From NCBI GenBank assembly GCA_021432635.1, contig MU270032.1:868001-932000 (forward strand): 64,000 nt of DNA. The letters run 5' to 3'. The notes under the pieces are model-generated. The model did no database searches. It was not told where the DNA came from and worked only from the letters and a program-made list of their open reading frames with translations. This document shows, one piece after another, positions 33,526-44,527 of the stretch (its first letter is position 1; every line of letters starts with the position of its first letter). The DNA comes from Thozetella sp. PMI_491. Its lineage: Eukaryota; Ascomycota; Sordariomycetes; Chaetosphaeriales; Chaetosphaeriaceae. The position numbers were made by a program, and so were the translations under genes.

Positions 33526-35223
33526 TTACAAGAACCAACGGAACTCATCCACCGTGGGCCCGTCACGCAGCTTCTGCGTGGGGATGTCCCTAGCGTCAAT
33601 CTTAACGCCCTGCCGCCGGTTCCGCCGCTTGTTGTCGAAAACCATGTACGTTCCCAGACTGGCGGTGATCAGAGCCCCCACCGTGCCAAAGACTGCGGTC
33701 GTGATCAGGGCAGGCGTATACTTCGGCTGGTCTTGCGTCCGGAAGATGTTGCTCGACACCAGACCCATGACGTTGGCGAGAGGCACTCCCACCGAAGTGA
33801 GCACCAAGCGTCGGCCCTCGTGGGCCACGTTGTTATTGTACCAGGTAGAAAGAATAACCGACGGGGCCGACGTTCCCCAGCACATCATGAAAGTCGCGAA
33901 GTACGCTACCTGGATCTGGGCTGTGACATCGGTGATCGCTGCATAGATGATAAAGCCGATGAACGTAAAGGTAAATCCGAGAACGATAAAGGGAAACCGC
34001 AGGCGGGTCAAGTCGGACGAGAAGGCGAGGATAAGAAGCATCACAGCGCCCGTCACGTTCGGCGCGACGGTGTACAGATTGGTCTTAACGGTCGTGTAGC
34101 CGAGACGAGCAACGATCTGCGGCAGGAACAGCGAAACAGACTGCAGCGGGACACCCAGGCATATCTCGATAGCGATGAAGCCATAGGTACTGGGGTATTT
34201 GAAGATTTTGACGGCGTCTTTCAGGTTAAATTCTTCGGCAACGGTAGACGAGGAATCAACCTGGATACGGTAGAAGGCCAGGTCCTTCTCCTCCTGCGAC
34301 AGGAATCGGGCCGTGGCAGCCCTCTGCGGGAGGTAGAAGAAAACAAAGATGGAGAAGGCAATCGACAGGGACCCTTCGATCAGGAATAGATACCGCCAGG
34401 AGTTGAGGTCAGAGTGGATCTGGAACACACCGAAGGAGAGAAGGCCGGAGAAGGCGTTCGCGATGTTTGAGGCGGCGTAGAAGATGGCCAGACGGCGGGC
34501 GAGCTCGCCGCGACGGTAAAATGTGGTCAGGTAGTAGATGACGAGCGGGAAGAAGGCCGACTCGGCCATACCTAGGAACCAGCGGAGGGCGAAGATGCCG
34601 CTATAGTTGTGGACGCAGGCTGTCAGGATGGTCATGCTGCCGAAGGTAAACATCATGACGGGCAGCACGCGTGCAGGGCCGAACTTCTTGCCAACCATGG
34701 CGAGCGGCGGCGCGAACAGGACGTAGGGGACGAAGAAGATCGAGACGATCTGGTTGTACTGGTCGCCCGTGAGGCCAAGGTCTGCAGGCCGTCATGCGTC
34801 AGAAAGGGCAGACAGGAATCGGCCTTGTAGCGTCGCGTGCTCACCTTTGCCTAGACCACCGGTGTAGGCATTTCCCAAGTTGCCCTTGTCGAGCGCGTTG
34901 AATAGGTCTGGGCGAGGTCAATCAGCATCGATTTTTTTAACCCTCCTTTTCCCTTCGCAATCGGCCGTCTTGGCCCGGTGCGTCTTACACATGATGGCTA
35001 GGACGGGCAGCAGCCGAAAGTCGAACTTGCGGCACAGAGCCCGCTCCGCGGCGTGGTCTAGCACGCGACCAGTCTCGGCGACGACATCGTCGGGCTGGCA
35101 GCTCTCCACGGCGTTGAAGTCGCTAGCGTAGCCGAGCGGATCCTTCTTGGAGTCATCCAGATGCGAGTCGTCCATGCGGGCGTCGTCGCTCTTGACGCTC
35201 TTGTCACTCTTGTCTTGAGACAT
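33526..35223 (-). CDS. MFS transporter, anion:cation symporter (Dal5/Tna1-like) family
   Basis: Three exons (35223-34989, 34907-34845, 34781-33526) give 517 residues. The spliced junction region reads LAIMY-LFNALDKGNLGNA, the signature around the first helix of the ACS family (nicotinate, allantoate, pantothenate and related carboxylates). It is followed by LGLTGDQYNQIVSIFFVPYV and the loop-2 region GKKFGPARVLP. Twelve hydrophobic segments are discernible, with a charged N-terminal tail of about 70 residues and a central loop between helices 6 and 7. It should import an organic anion with protons across the plasma membrane. It lies 1.6 kb from a RidA gene and near an aldolase and a D-amino-acid enzyme, which suggests uptake of a small carboxylate or amino-acid derivative. 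The substrate cannot be read from sequence. Confidence 0.93.
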
Positions 35224-36869
35224 AGTCGCTGGCCGTGGGTAGCGATTCTAGGTGCAGGACTAGGCTGGCGGGCGGTCGGTCGGTCAACTCCGCGCGTGGA
35301 GATGGGAGGGGAATGCAAAGACGCGGAGACGGGTGCGGCCCGAGGGTGCGGTGAGGCGAGCAGCGCGCTCCATCTTTTTTATCCTTACGTGGTCGATGTC
35401 ACCGAAGGGGGTAATTGATAACCAACCCCCTCGCCCGCTGCCCCGATGCGCCGCGTATTTCCGTGGGCCAGGATGGCTCCAGGGGGGGAAGCCTACCACC
35501 CACTGCCATTGGTGCTCCCTCGCACTTCTACTAGAAAAGGCTACCAGTGCTCAAGCCCCGTCTGCAGTAGCTACCCTCCAAGTTAACCCCGTACAAGACG
35601 GATAACCGCCGCTTTCCTTCCTGTTTGGACACCTTCGGGCAATCGTCCGGCCAATTTCCTCAGCCGTTGGGGCCGTTGCCTGGGCTTGGGGAAAGGGGGG
35701 GAGAGGGGGGGTGCAGACAACGGACGGATAACGGTCTGTGGTGGTCGTGGAACTGTGCTTTACTAGTCTGTCGGAAATCACGCCATATCAGGTCTTGTCT
35801 CCTTGGTCTAAATGGGCTGGAGATAGGCCAAATAGACATGGGCAAATGGTTGCTGGGGTCGAGGAGCCCACCCTTTTTTTTCCAGGCTCTTCGGTGTCGT
35901 GACAGCGTCTCCTCCCCCGCAAAACGATTTGGCGGGCCGCCTGGCACTGGCTGCCCTTCGGGGGTCGGGTCTGTCGGGGGGCCTCCGCCCGGGCACTTGG
36001 GTTCGGCGCAACGTAACTTAGCGTTGCTAACGCCACTTCTGGAACGATTTACGGCTCCTCATCCCCAACTTTTAGCCAACTTTGGGGGGAAGCTATCGGT
36101 GGGGGACCGATGGGAAAACAGGCACGACAGGGGATGCGAGGCCTGTGACAATACGAGCGTGTGCCTTTAACCTTAAATTTAGCGGGCAGGGGTTGTCGAA
36201 AACCGCAAGGCTCGGTGGGGGTCAAGCCACTCAACATGCAATGTGCCAACACACCGATCCCTGGGATGTGGGGAGGAAGCCTGCCGGGATGCTACAGCAC
36301 GTCTTGGGTGGCAAGGGCCCCCGACATCCGACGCAGTGGATGTAGTACGGAGGTATGGTATGCAAGGCATGCGTTGCGGACGGTACGAAGTAAGCGATTT
36401 TCACGAGGTGCCAGTGTGTGGCCTGGCGCTGACGTTCATGCCTATCGCAGATCATCGCCAGCACGCTCTTACGTACAGATTACCTAGGTAGCTAGCTGTC
36501 TCATCTCCGACTGGCTAAGAGGATCGTACAAGGCGAGGTCCGTATGGGCATCAGGCTCCATACACCATGAGGGCTGAGTAGCGACCCTTCGGGGGCACCC
36601 CCGACTTCGGTCGCAACCGTCATGAGTCCCATCCACGTAGTGTATAAGCAGTTTACCCCACGAAGGCCTCCCCTCGGCCCGACCACTAGCTCGCGCCCCC
36701 ACCGCTCTTTGACCAGCTAGACTTTCAGTGTCTATATTGAAGGGCTGCCATTTAACCGAACCTCGAGGGCATGAGATAGCTGTTGCGAGTATTGGACACA
36801 AAGACGACTAAAGAGACACCTTGACGTGACCGGCTGATCCAAGATTCTCCCCGCCCCGCACAAAGCATC
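35224..36869. other. Long divergent promoter region
   Basis: About 1.65 kb separates the transporter (leftward) from the RidA gene (rightward). No protein-like frame was found. It contains runs such as a G-rich tract near 35690-35710. Shared control of the two genes is possible, but I could not identify operators. Confidence 0.45.
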
Positions 36870-37400
36870 ATGTCAGACAGCAAGACCCCAGTTCTTACCG
36901 AGAACGCCCCCAAGCCCCTCCCGGGCATCTACAGCCAGGCTATCAAGGCCGGAGGGTTCGTCTTCTGCTCAGGCGCCGTTGCCATGGATCCCGAGACGGG
37001 CAAGCTCGTTGAAGGAGACATCCAAGCCCACACTGTTCGTCGCCCCTCTCTTCTGCATGTCCGGACCAAAGGGGAACCGAGCTGACATGGCTCCAAGCAC
37101 CAATGCATCAAGAACTTGACGGCGATCCTCGAAGCGGCTGGCAGCAATATCAACAATGTTGTCAAGGTAAACGTGTTCCTGGCCGACATGGATGACTTCG
37201 CAAAGATGAACGAGGTCTACACCACCTACTGGGGAGATGTGAAGCCTTGCAGAACGTAAGCCTCTCCTCCTGTCCGCTCAGAATTGTAGCAAACAACCTG
37301 TTTGGGATGCTGATTATTAATGTTTGCCCTTAGATGCGTCGCCGTCAAGACTCTCCCTTTGAACACTGATGTTGAGATCGAGTGTGTAGCGGTTCTCTGA
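36870..37400 (+). CDS. RidA/YjgF/UK114 family reactive-intermediate deaminase
   Basis: Three exons (36870-37034, 37098-37255, 37334-37400) give 129 residues, the normal size for the family. The sequence has the hallmark regions [42 protein letters not shown] and EVYTTYWG. The last exon completes the active site with [12 protein letters not shown] and ends at IECVAVL. The first intron has a weak donor (GTTCGT), but the join AHT-HQCIKN restores the family sequence exactly. RidA proteins form trimers and hydrolyse enamine/imine intermediates such as 2-aminoacrylate, released by PLP dehydratases, to keto acids. Its neighbours, a DSD1-like enzyme 2.6 kb away and a pyruvate-class aldolase, make that role especially plausible here. 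Cytosolic or mitochondrial placement is not evident. Confidence 0.95.
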
Positions 37401-37959
37401 GCTCGATCTAACTATGGGAGTGAAAGGGGCAGCTAGCAAGACTAAAACTATATCGAATTGAAAAACTCAGAAAAAGAATCGTCTCCCATCACATTAATAT
37501 CGTAGGGCCAGGTGCAAGAAGCATAGGAGTGTGATGGGGGTATATGGCATGACTACACAAGGCACTTGCATATCTGTCCCTCTACTCTTCATATGGCTTG
37601 TATCTACATTGCTGCCGGGTAGCATCGTTGTCTCCATTACTATTACCCCATCTGGCCCTATGTACCCGCCTCCTAGGAACTGTCAAGGGTGTTAGTTCAT
37701 CCACCATGGTGGAGTATTTGCAAGATAAGGTAGCTGAGATGCACGCTACGGGGAACGCCAGCGATCTAACCGTGGGCCTGGGTCTTGACTTTTGGGACCA
37801 TGTGCCTTTATTATCGGTATTTAGACTAGGAGATTAAACTTTTGGGCCCTAATCCTCCGCAACTGCCACCGCAACACCGAGAGGCGGTTGACGCGTATCG
37901 CGACTGTCATGCTTTTGAAGAGAGCAAAGGGGGCCGAGGCCGGGATTAAAAATATTTTC
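37401..37959. other. Convergent intergenic region
   Basis: About 560 bp between the 3' ends of the RidA and aldolase genes. No coding signal was recognised. Confidence 0.45.
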
Positions 37960-38937
37960 TCACAGGGATTTTTCCAGCTTGACCAGCTCCTGGAATCCTT
38001 CCACAATTCTTTCCCTCTGCGAGCCGGTCGGGCTGGGGAGCGGCTTCCGCGCCGCGCCTCCGTAGCCAAAGAACTCGTTGAGCGCGACCTTGACGCCGAC
38101 GACTCCGGCCTGGATGGCAGCCCAGTCGCCCCGCGCGATGACATCCTGTAGCTCGGCCGCTTCGGCGTCCTGCTCGTTCCAGTGGAGGTCGAACAGGCGC
38201 ACGCAAGCCTTTGGCGCGACGTTGGCAATGCCTCCAATAATGCCCACGCCGCCGACCGAGAGTGCCGGGAGGGTGAAGTCGCCGGAACCAGCAAAGCACA
38301 CGAACTTAGACGAGAGGCCCATACCCTCAGTCTTGAAGGCAGCAGCCACACGCCCCAGTTTACCAGTATTGCCGCATGTGAACTTGCACCCGACAATGTT
38401 GGGGTGCTTGCCCAGAGAGATGATGTGGTCGGAGGAGAGATCGACCCCGGACGCCCCGCCAGGATAGTTGTAGAGGATGATGGGGACGGGGGAGGCATCC
38501 GCCACGGCGGTGAAGAAGTCGTATATCGTCGTGGGGGAGAAGAGCCCGCTGTAGTAGCTCGGCGGCAGGACTAGGGCGTAGTCGCCCCCGCTCTCGCGAG
38601 CGTCCCGGCAGAGCAGGATGGTCTCGCGTGTGGACTGGGCCCCGCAGCCGACAATCAGGGGCATCTTCTGGAACCCGGCACCGTTGAGGGCCAGCCGGGT
38701 AGTCTGGATCACGACGCGGCGCTCCTCGTGTGTCAGGTGGACGGCCTCCCCGTTGGAGCCCTGCACGGCGATGCCGGCGACACCAGACTCGGCGATGCGG
38801 ACGGCATGCTTGGCGATGGCGTTGAGGTCGAGGTTCTCGGTCTCCTCCTCGAAGAAGGCCACGGTAGGGACGTAGACGCCTCGCGTCAGCGGTCGGCTTG
38901 GCGCATGGCCGTTGGAGTAGAGGCTTGTGTTGGTCAT
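37960..38937 (-). CDS. Class I aldolase/lyase of the DHDPS/N-acetylneuraminate lyase superfamily
   Basis: Single exon, 325 residues from the ATG at 38937. An in-frame ATG at 39027 would add a 30-residue basic leader that could be a mitochondrial signal. Family motifs are GVYVPTVAFF at the start of the barrel, GIAVQGSNGEAVHLTHEER (the G-x-x-GE loop), LYNYPGG with the catalytic Tyr156, and VGCKFTCGN with the Schiff-base Lys185. The enzymes of this family condense or split pyruvate with an aldehyde. Fungal members include L-threo-3-deoxy-hexulosonate aldolase and 4-hydroxy-2-oxoglutarate-type aldolases. The precise substrate is not determined by these motifs. The adjacent genes (RidA, DSD1-like enzyme, carboxylate transporter) point to small-molecule catabolism feeding pyruvate rather than lysine biosynthesis. 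Confidence 0.92.
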   Translation of the reverse strand: MTNTSLYSNGHAPSRPLTRGVYVPTVAFFEEETENLDLNAIAKHAVRIAESGVAGIAVQGSNGEAVHLTHEERRVVIQTTRLALNGAGFQKMPLIVGCGAQSTRETILLCRDARESGGDYALVLPPSYYSGLFSPTTIYDFFTAVADASPVPIILYNYPGGASGVDLSSDHIISLGKHPNIVGCKFTCGNTGKLGRVAAAFKTEGMGLSSKFVCFAGSGDFTLPALSVGGVGIIGGIANVAPKACVRLFDLHWNEQDAEAAELQDVIARGDWAAIQAGVVGVKVALNEFFGYGGAARKPLPSPTGSQRERIVEGFQELVKLEKSL

Positions 38938-40021
38938 TTCTTTGTTTCTTCTTCTAAGGTAGTCTAAGGGCTCCACAGGGAACCGGGCGAGAGCGCGGCG
39001 GGAAGTAGGGGAGAGAGAAATGGGCATGCAATACAAGGCAGTCAAGGGTCAATGGTGCAACTCAAGCTTCACGGTGGAGGCTCGGCGCGGGATGCTAATG
39101 AGTTGCTGAACGCAAAGAAACGTAGAGCGCCGAGCGGAGACGAAGCCAGAACTGGTAGCGGGGGCATGGGTCGGGGGGGGCTCATGGGCTACTTTCCGGG
39201 AGAGAGGCGGCGAACTAGCTCTGCTTTTTGTATCCACTGTGCAGCCTACGGCGACAACTTACGGGAACGCAAACATGAGGGTTTTTTTGTGCTCTGTTAC
39301 ATGGCACGGGAACGCGGAGGCTGGCGATGAGCGCCAGGAGGCAGCCCCGCTCAGCAGCCTCTTAGTCACGGAAACTAGCGACAGGTTCGACGAAAGTCTA
39401 GACAGCAGTAAGCGAACTTGACGCCGTTATTTGTTGCTTCTCATGCCCGGTCAGGGCCGAGTCCTGCCCGGCGGAGGGGGAGGATCATGAGGTTATGGCC
39501 ATGGCGCGGTTCGGGGGGAGATGCAGTAGGTCGGATTAGGCAACCGGACACATGGTGTCGACGCGAAGGGTTACATTGTACCGCACCGAGCAAGCCAGGG
39601 TGGCTCACGATTCCCTGGCAGCTTTCCGCCACCGAGTGAAATCCAGCTGCTGATCGGGCTAACGTGGCGGACCATGGCTCCCCACGTAGCGGAGGTGACC
39701 CCTGAACCCCTTCTCCAGAGCCCCCCCCCCCTTTCAAGGCGGGGAGTGGGGGACAGGCTCACACCGCTCCGCAGGGGTGCAGTACATACATACGTACATA
39801 CACCATGTACACACATGCTACTATAGTACGTACTGTCGTACCTGTGAACGCGCAAACTCGGTACCCTGCCTATGCCACATCATTCGTATTATGAGTATTT
39901 TTCCGCTGCCCCCCTTTCAGTAAACCCCCCCCCCCCCACCAATGGTCGTCCTTCATTCGTGGGGTAAGAGGCGGCCCAGCCAGAGTGTCGGCAGCAACGC
40001 AGCTCCACACGACGCCTCCCA
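38938..40021. other. Intergenic region with poly-C tracts
   Basis: About 1.1 kb between two minus-strand genes, including the aldolase promoter. Homopolymer C runs lie near 39720-39732 and 39926-39940. No gene was recognised. Confidence 0.45.
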
Positions 40022-41783
40022 TCACCACCCCCTGGCGCGGACCCAGATGTCCACAATCTCATCCTCTTTCCCGATCCGGCTCTCGTCGACGACGAAATAC
40101 CATCCGAAGTGTGACCCGGTGATGCAAGAGTGGTTGGGCCACAGCCGCAGCTTCTGCCCGACGACTAGGGCGTCCGGCTCCTGCGGCTCCTGGTTTGCGC
40201 GCCGCTCGCCCGCCCCTCCGTCCCGGGCGCCACCGTCGGTGCTGCCCTGCCCATGACCCCCAACCTGCTCGGCTGGCTGGCCCTCCTTCCACGTCAGGAT
40301 GCCGTGTTCCTGCGCGAAGCGCCCCACCATCCAGCCCTGGAAGCCTTCGACGTCCCCCGTCGGCATCTCGACCCCGTCCCGACCCCACGGTGTGCACATG
40401 GCCATCCCGCTGTATGCCTTGCATGTCTCGCGGCCCAGGGCTAGGCCGCCTGCGCCGATCAGTGCTTCCGCTCGGCCGTTGGCTCCACGGTTGGGGTACA
40501 CGCTATGCACCTCAGCCAGGATCGTGAAGGCCATGTCGCGCCACGAGAGCGTGTCAGCTGAGGTACTGTGTGCGGCCAGCTGCTGCAGATCGAGCGTAGG
40601 ATACACCCCGGCGTGAATCTCGATGGTGTGCGCATTTCCGCGGATTGTCGAGAATAAGGTGCTTAATGCCAAGGCAGCTTTGCGCAGCTCGCACTCGCTC
40701 CCGCTCTGCGTCTCCTGCAAGTCCGCAGCCTCCGCAGACAACAAGTTTTGCACCGACAAGGCCGTCGGGGACGCTCCAGCAGAGAGCACCAGCGAGGGCA
40801 GAGGAGGCGCAGTGCTGCCCCCATTCGCTTCGTGGCCGTGCAACCCGTTGGTCCCATTCGCTCCATTCGTCCCGTTGGAGACGCTAGTGCCATTCGGCTT
40901 CTTGGTGCTTGCTCTGGTGCGTATGCAATCCGCCGCCTCGAGCATGGCGCCGAGCTCTTCGCCGAGCATCTTCATGGCCGCCACGCGGCTGTCGCCCGCG
41001 TAAGAGTGGCCTGCGTGGGAGTAGAGCCCGGAGAGAACAATCACACCGCTGCGATGCGCTGCCAGAGCCGCCTCGACGAGTTCGTCAAAGCGAGCAGTGC
41101 CGGTGATTACGCCGGCTCGGCGGCCCCCCATGTCGATCTTGATATGGGCCTGGGGAACCACGCCGCCCGAGAGGGCCGCGAAGCCCTGCAGGGCATCCAG
41201 CTGAGAGGGGTCGTCAAGGAGGACGCTGATGCTTCCCTCCCCGAGACTGCGTCCCACGGTAGCGAGCCTAGGGATAGAGCCAGGTGCGATGGGGAGGCCG
41301 TAGAGGACCTAGAAGTTGGTTAGCCATCACCTATCCACTCATTGGATGTTTCCCTCCGAGACGTAGCAGCATACTTACATTAACAGGACGCCCTTGCGAA
41401 CGATACTCTTTCAGGACAGGGAGTAGAAACTCGGCTTCGGAAAGGGTGGATACAACTATCCTAACCGGCCGGTCGGTCCCTTCGCCCACTTGGAAGCGTG
41501 TGAGCTCGGCCGTCTATTAGGATACATAGTCGTCAGCTGTTGAGGCGCGAAAATATGCTTGACGACCGTACGAGGCGACCAGGCGTACCTTGTGCGTCTT
41601 TACATGCGCCCTCCATCCGAGGCCCAGGCTATCGCAGGCATTAAGCATGCGCTCGCAGTTCGCCTTGGCCGCGGCAACATTCATGATGGCGGCTGGTGTG
41701 GGGACATCTCGGATGGACTTGCCGACGTAGAAGGAGGCGAGCACCTCCTTGGGCACGACGGGGAACTGGACGATCGAAGACAT
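40022..41783 (-). CDS. DSD1-like PLP and zinc-dependent D-serine dehydratase / D-threonine aldolase
   Basis: Three exons (41783-41589, 41513-41379, 41308-40022) give 538 residues. The N-terminal barrel is of the alanine-racemase type: DVPTPAAIMN, then RAHVKTHK with Lys62 as the expected PLP lysine, and IKIDMGGRRAG. The C-terminal domain has PNHSCITG, the His/Cys pair that binds zinc in eukaryotic D-serine dehydratases. Such enzymes eliminate water from D-serine, giving 2-aminoacrylate that becomes pyruvate and ammonia; related ones cleave D-threonine. The protein is longer than usual (about 430 residues) because of a low-complexity Asn-Gly-Thr insert near residues 250-275 and a Gly-rich stretch near 485-500. 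Its reaction intermediate is the classic substrate of RidA, encoded nearby. Confidence 0.92.
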
Positions 41784-43027
41784 GATTTCGATTGATTATC
41801 GCCTTGCGCGGGGCTTGGGGAGAGAGGCTTCCGTGATCGTCTCGCCGGGGGTCTGGGTTCTCTCTACGTCGTGCTGCCCGCTTCTCAAAGCACCGTGGAT
41901 TGTATGTTGCACCTTAAATTTAAAGACCGATCTCGTCGCTCCTGTATCTTGCGCCCAACAAACACCCTGCGGGCCTGCTCTTCCCAGAGACTACCGCTAA
42001 TCTTGTGGGCGTGCGATGCGTCTCGGTCCCCTCTCCTCCCCTCCGGTGTGGAGCGCCATCTAGCGTCGTGGAGACTGGCGGATAACGTAGCGCGCGCGAT
42101 TTCGCCCAAGACCCTGCCTGCCTCTAAGAAAATAGCGGTCCTCGCTATCGGAGAGGGCGGACGTCGGCTGCCCTAACGACCCCACGAGTAGATGTGACCC
42201 CCATCAGTGACTGGTGGAGGATCCCCACTCAGTGGGCGACAGGTGACCCCAAACCTTCCTAGGAAGCCCCAGCTAGCTCCAAACTCCCCTGGATTCTGGC
42301 CTGAGCACTACTGTCTTAGCCCTTCCTCCAGGGATCTTTAGCACGGTTCAGAGCGCCTATGTAAATATTATCCACAGCATGCGGTTCTGCTCTGGCACGC
42401 ACCGTCAGCGCAAGTATCGAGTCCACAAAATTCGCCCCGAGGTGCCCCCGACTGACCCCCAATTTTGGGCTGCATCTCTTGCCAAATCCGGGCTACTGCG
42501 CTTCGCGGAGGGCAGAGGCTACAGCCTACCCTATCGTGAACCTGCCCACTTTGCCCTGGTCCCCGTTAGACCGTTATCAGTAAGTGAGTCGGGGACCTCG
42601 AGTAGCGTGTCGGCCTAGTTTAACCTGACCCTCACCTCTCCTGGCGGCCCCATTGTTTTGGGTTCCCGAGTTGCGGCGGGCCTACCGCCGATATCGCGAA
42701 AGGCTCCAGAGGATAGGTTTCCCCACCGCGCTGTCGATTGGCGGCTTGAATGCTTTGCAATGCAGAAGATGCGATTTGAAAGGCACTTGGGGTGTGGCTA
42801 ATGCGAGAGACGGTACGGGGAGAGACACTTGAATCGATGAATTTGATGGCGCCGATGCCTGTTCCCGTGTCCCGTGCATAACTTAAAAAGGCATGAAGCA
42901 CTCGGCGGGCGGTGTAAGCCCCGGCTTTCCCGCTCGGATATGCTTCATAGAGCGAGCATTGACAGCCGGCTAAACCCGACTCGAGGGAAACCGAATAGAA
43001 GCTTCGTTTCTCTACCCGACGTGGCAA
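41784..43027. other. Divergent promoter region
   Basis: About 1.2 kb between the DSD1-like gene (leftward) and an alpha/beta hydrolase (rightward). A short first exon of the hydrolase probably lies in its right half, because that gene's frame has no ATG at its 5' end. A long minus-strand frame at 42632-43432 is a shadow of the hydrolase. Confidence 0.45.
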
Positions 43028-44088
43028 TTGAATGTCAACATCAATCCTCTCCACGAGTCCGTGGTAGACCGTATCGACGCTGAGTATGCTGCCTTCTACA
43101 ACAAATTCATCTTCGACAAGCAGCAAGTCCACATGCAGCCAGTTGAGGCGTCCCGCGCGAGCGGCATCCTGATCCCCGGTGCCGGCCCCCACCAGCCCGT
43201 CAGCAAGACGGAGGATATCGCCATTCCGCGCCTGGAGAGCACCGGTCCCGACATCAAGGTCCGATGCTTCACTCCCGAAGGTGATAAGCCGGAGGGGGGT
43301 TGGCCGGTTATGATATGGTATCACGGAGGCGGCTGGGTGCTCGGGGACATCAACACCGAGAACGTGATTTCGACTAACCTCTGCAACCGCGGGCGCTGCG
43401 TGGTCATTAGCCCCGATTATCGGTATGTGCAATACCTTTCACGTGCGCGTACTGCGAACTAATAAAGCCCGCTTCTAGGCTTGCGCCGGAAGAGCCTTTC
43501 CCGGCGGCCGTCGAGGACTCGTGGGAGGCGGTGCTGTGGATGCTGGGGGCAGGCAAGGATATGCTCGGGCTCAACATCTCAAAGATCGCGGTAGGAGGCT
43601 CATCGGCCGGCGGCGATCTCGCAGCCATCATGTGTCAGCGCGCGGTGACTCGCGGCACCTGCAAGTTCCTGATCCAGCTGTTGTCGGTGCCCGTCATGGA
43701 CAACACGGCGGGCCCCTCTAACAATGTCTCGTATAAGGAGAACGAGCACGTGCCGGCGCTCCCGTACGAGAAGATGCTCCGGTACCGCCGCCACTACCTT
43801 CCCGACCAGAAAGATTGGGTGAATCCTGAGGCCAGCCCGCTCTTCTGGGAAGGGGGCTGGTCCGCGCTGCCCCCGGCCGCCATCGTGCTGGGCGAGCTCG
43901 ATGTCCTCCGCTCTGAAGGCGAGCAGTTCGGCAAGAAGCTCCAGGACGCCGGCATCCGTGCGGAGATCCGCATAATGAAGGGCCAGCCGCATCCTTTCAT
44001 CGCCATGGATGGGGTTTTGGAGGCGGGCCGCGAGGCCATCACTTTCTTCTGCGAGTCATTGCACTCGGCCGTGTACCCACCGAACTAA
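43028..44088 (+). CDS. Alpha/beta hydrolase of the hormone-sensitive lipase (Abhydrolase_3) type
   Basis: Two recognised exons (from about 43028 to 43422, then 43479-44088; 56-nt intron restoring DYRLAPEEPFP) encode about 334 residues. The HSL signatures are WYHGGGWVLGD (oxyanion hole), GGSSAGGDLAA (nucleophile Ser), LGELDVLRSEGE (acid) and KGQPHPFIA (His). It should hydrolyse small esters or lactones in the cytosol. The 5' end is unsettled. The frame is open from about 42973 with NPLHESVVDRIDAEYAAFYN, which looks like the normal family N-terminus, but contains no ATG before residue 36, so an upstream mini-exon is likely. It lies between the DSD1-like enzyme and a Zn2Cys6 regulator and may belong to the same catabolic group. 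Confidence 0.88.
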
Positions 44089-44527
44089 TACGGTCGTTTT
44101 CCCGGGCATGTTTGGCGTTTGGCAACGGTCACGGCGGTTTGGGAGGCTCGAGTTATTCAACAAAATCTACCTAGGCAAGGTAGAGAATAAACTGATATAC
44201 GCTCAGTTGGAATCTATGTCTCTGTATTATTATTAAGTCGCCTTCCTCTGACGATTGAAAAGGCAGGGCCGCGAGTAGTGTGGTGCTTACTCGCATTCTG
44301 CCCTAGCTTGATACAGCACGTTAGTAGCTTTCTTAAGCAACTCGGGCTGCGCAAAGCAGGTAATCAATCAGTGCACTATTTCCCCTAACTACAGTCTTGA
44401 AGCTAATAGGAGTTGGTAGCGGTGCCCGCGCCACTGATTCACATTCGCCCCATGTTGTCATTGTGGAGTGATTTGTCAGCGGTCTAAAACCCCCTACTAA
44501 GTCCATCTTGAGCCGGTCGGTGCCGCG
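44089..44527. other. Intergenic region
   Basis: About 440 bp between two same-direction genes. Nothing recognised beyond the presumed regulator promoter. Confidence 0.4.

Noticed and set aside
42632-43432. 266-codon minus-strand frame
   Set aside because: Overlaps the alpha/beta hydrolase on the other strand, whose motifs are clear; it is a shadow.
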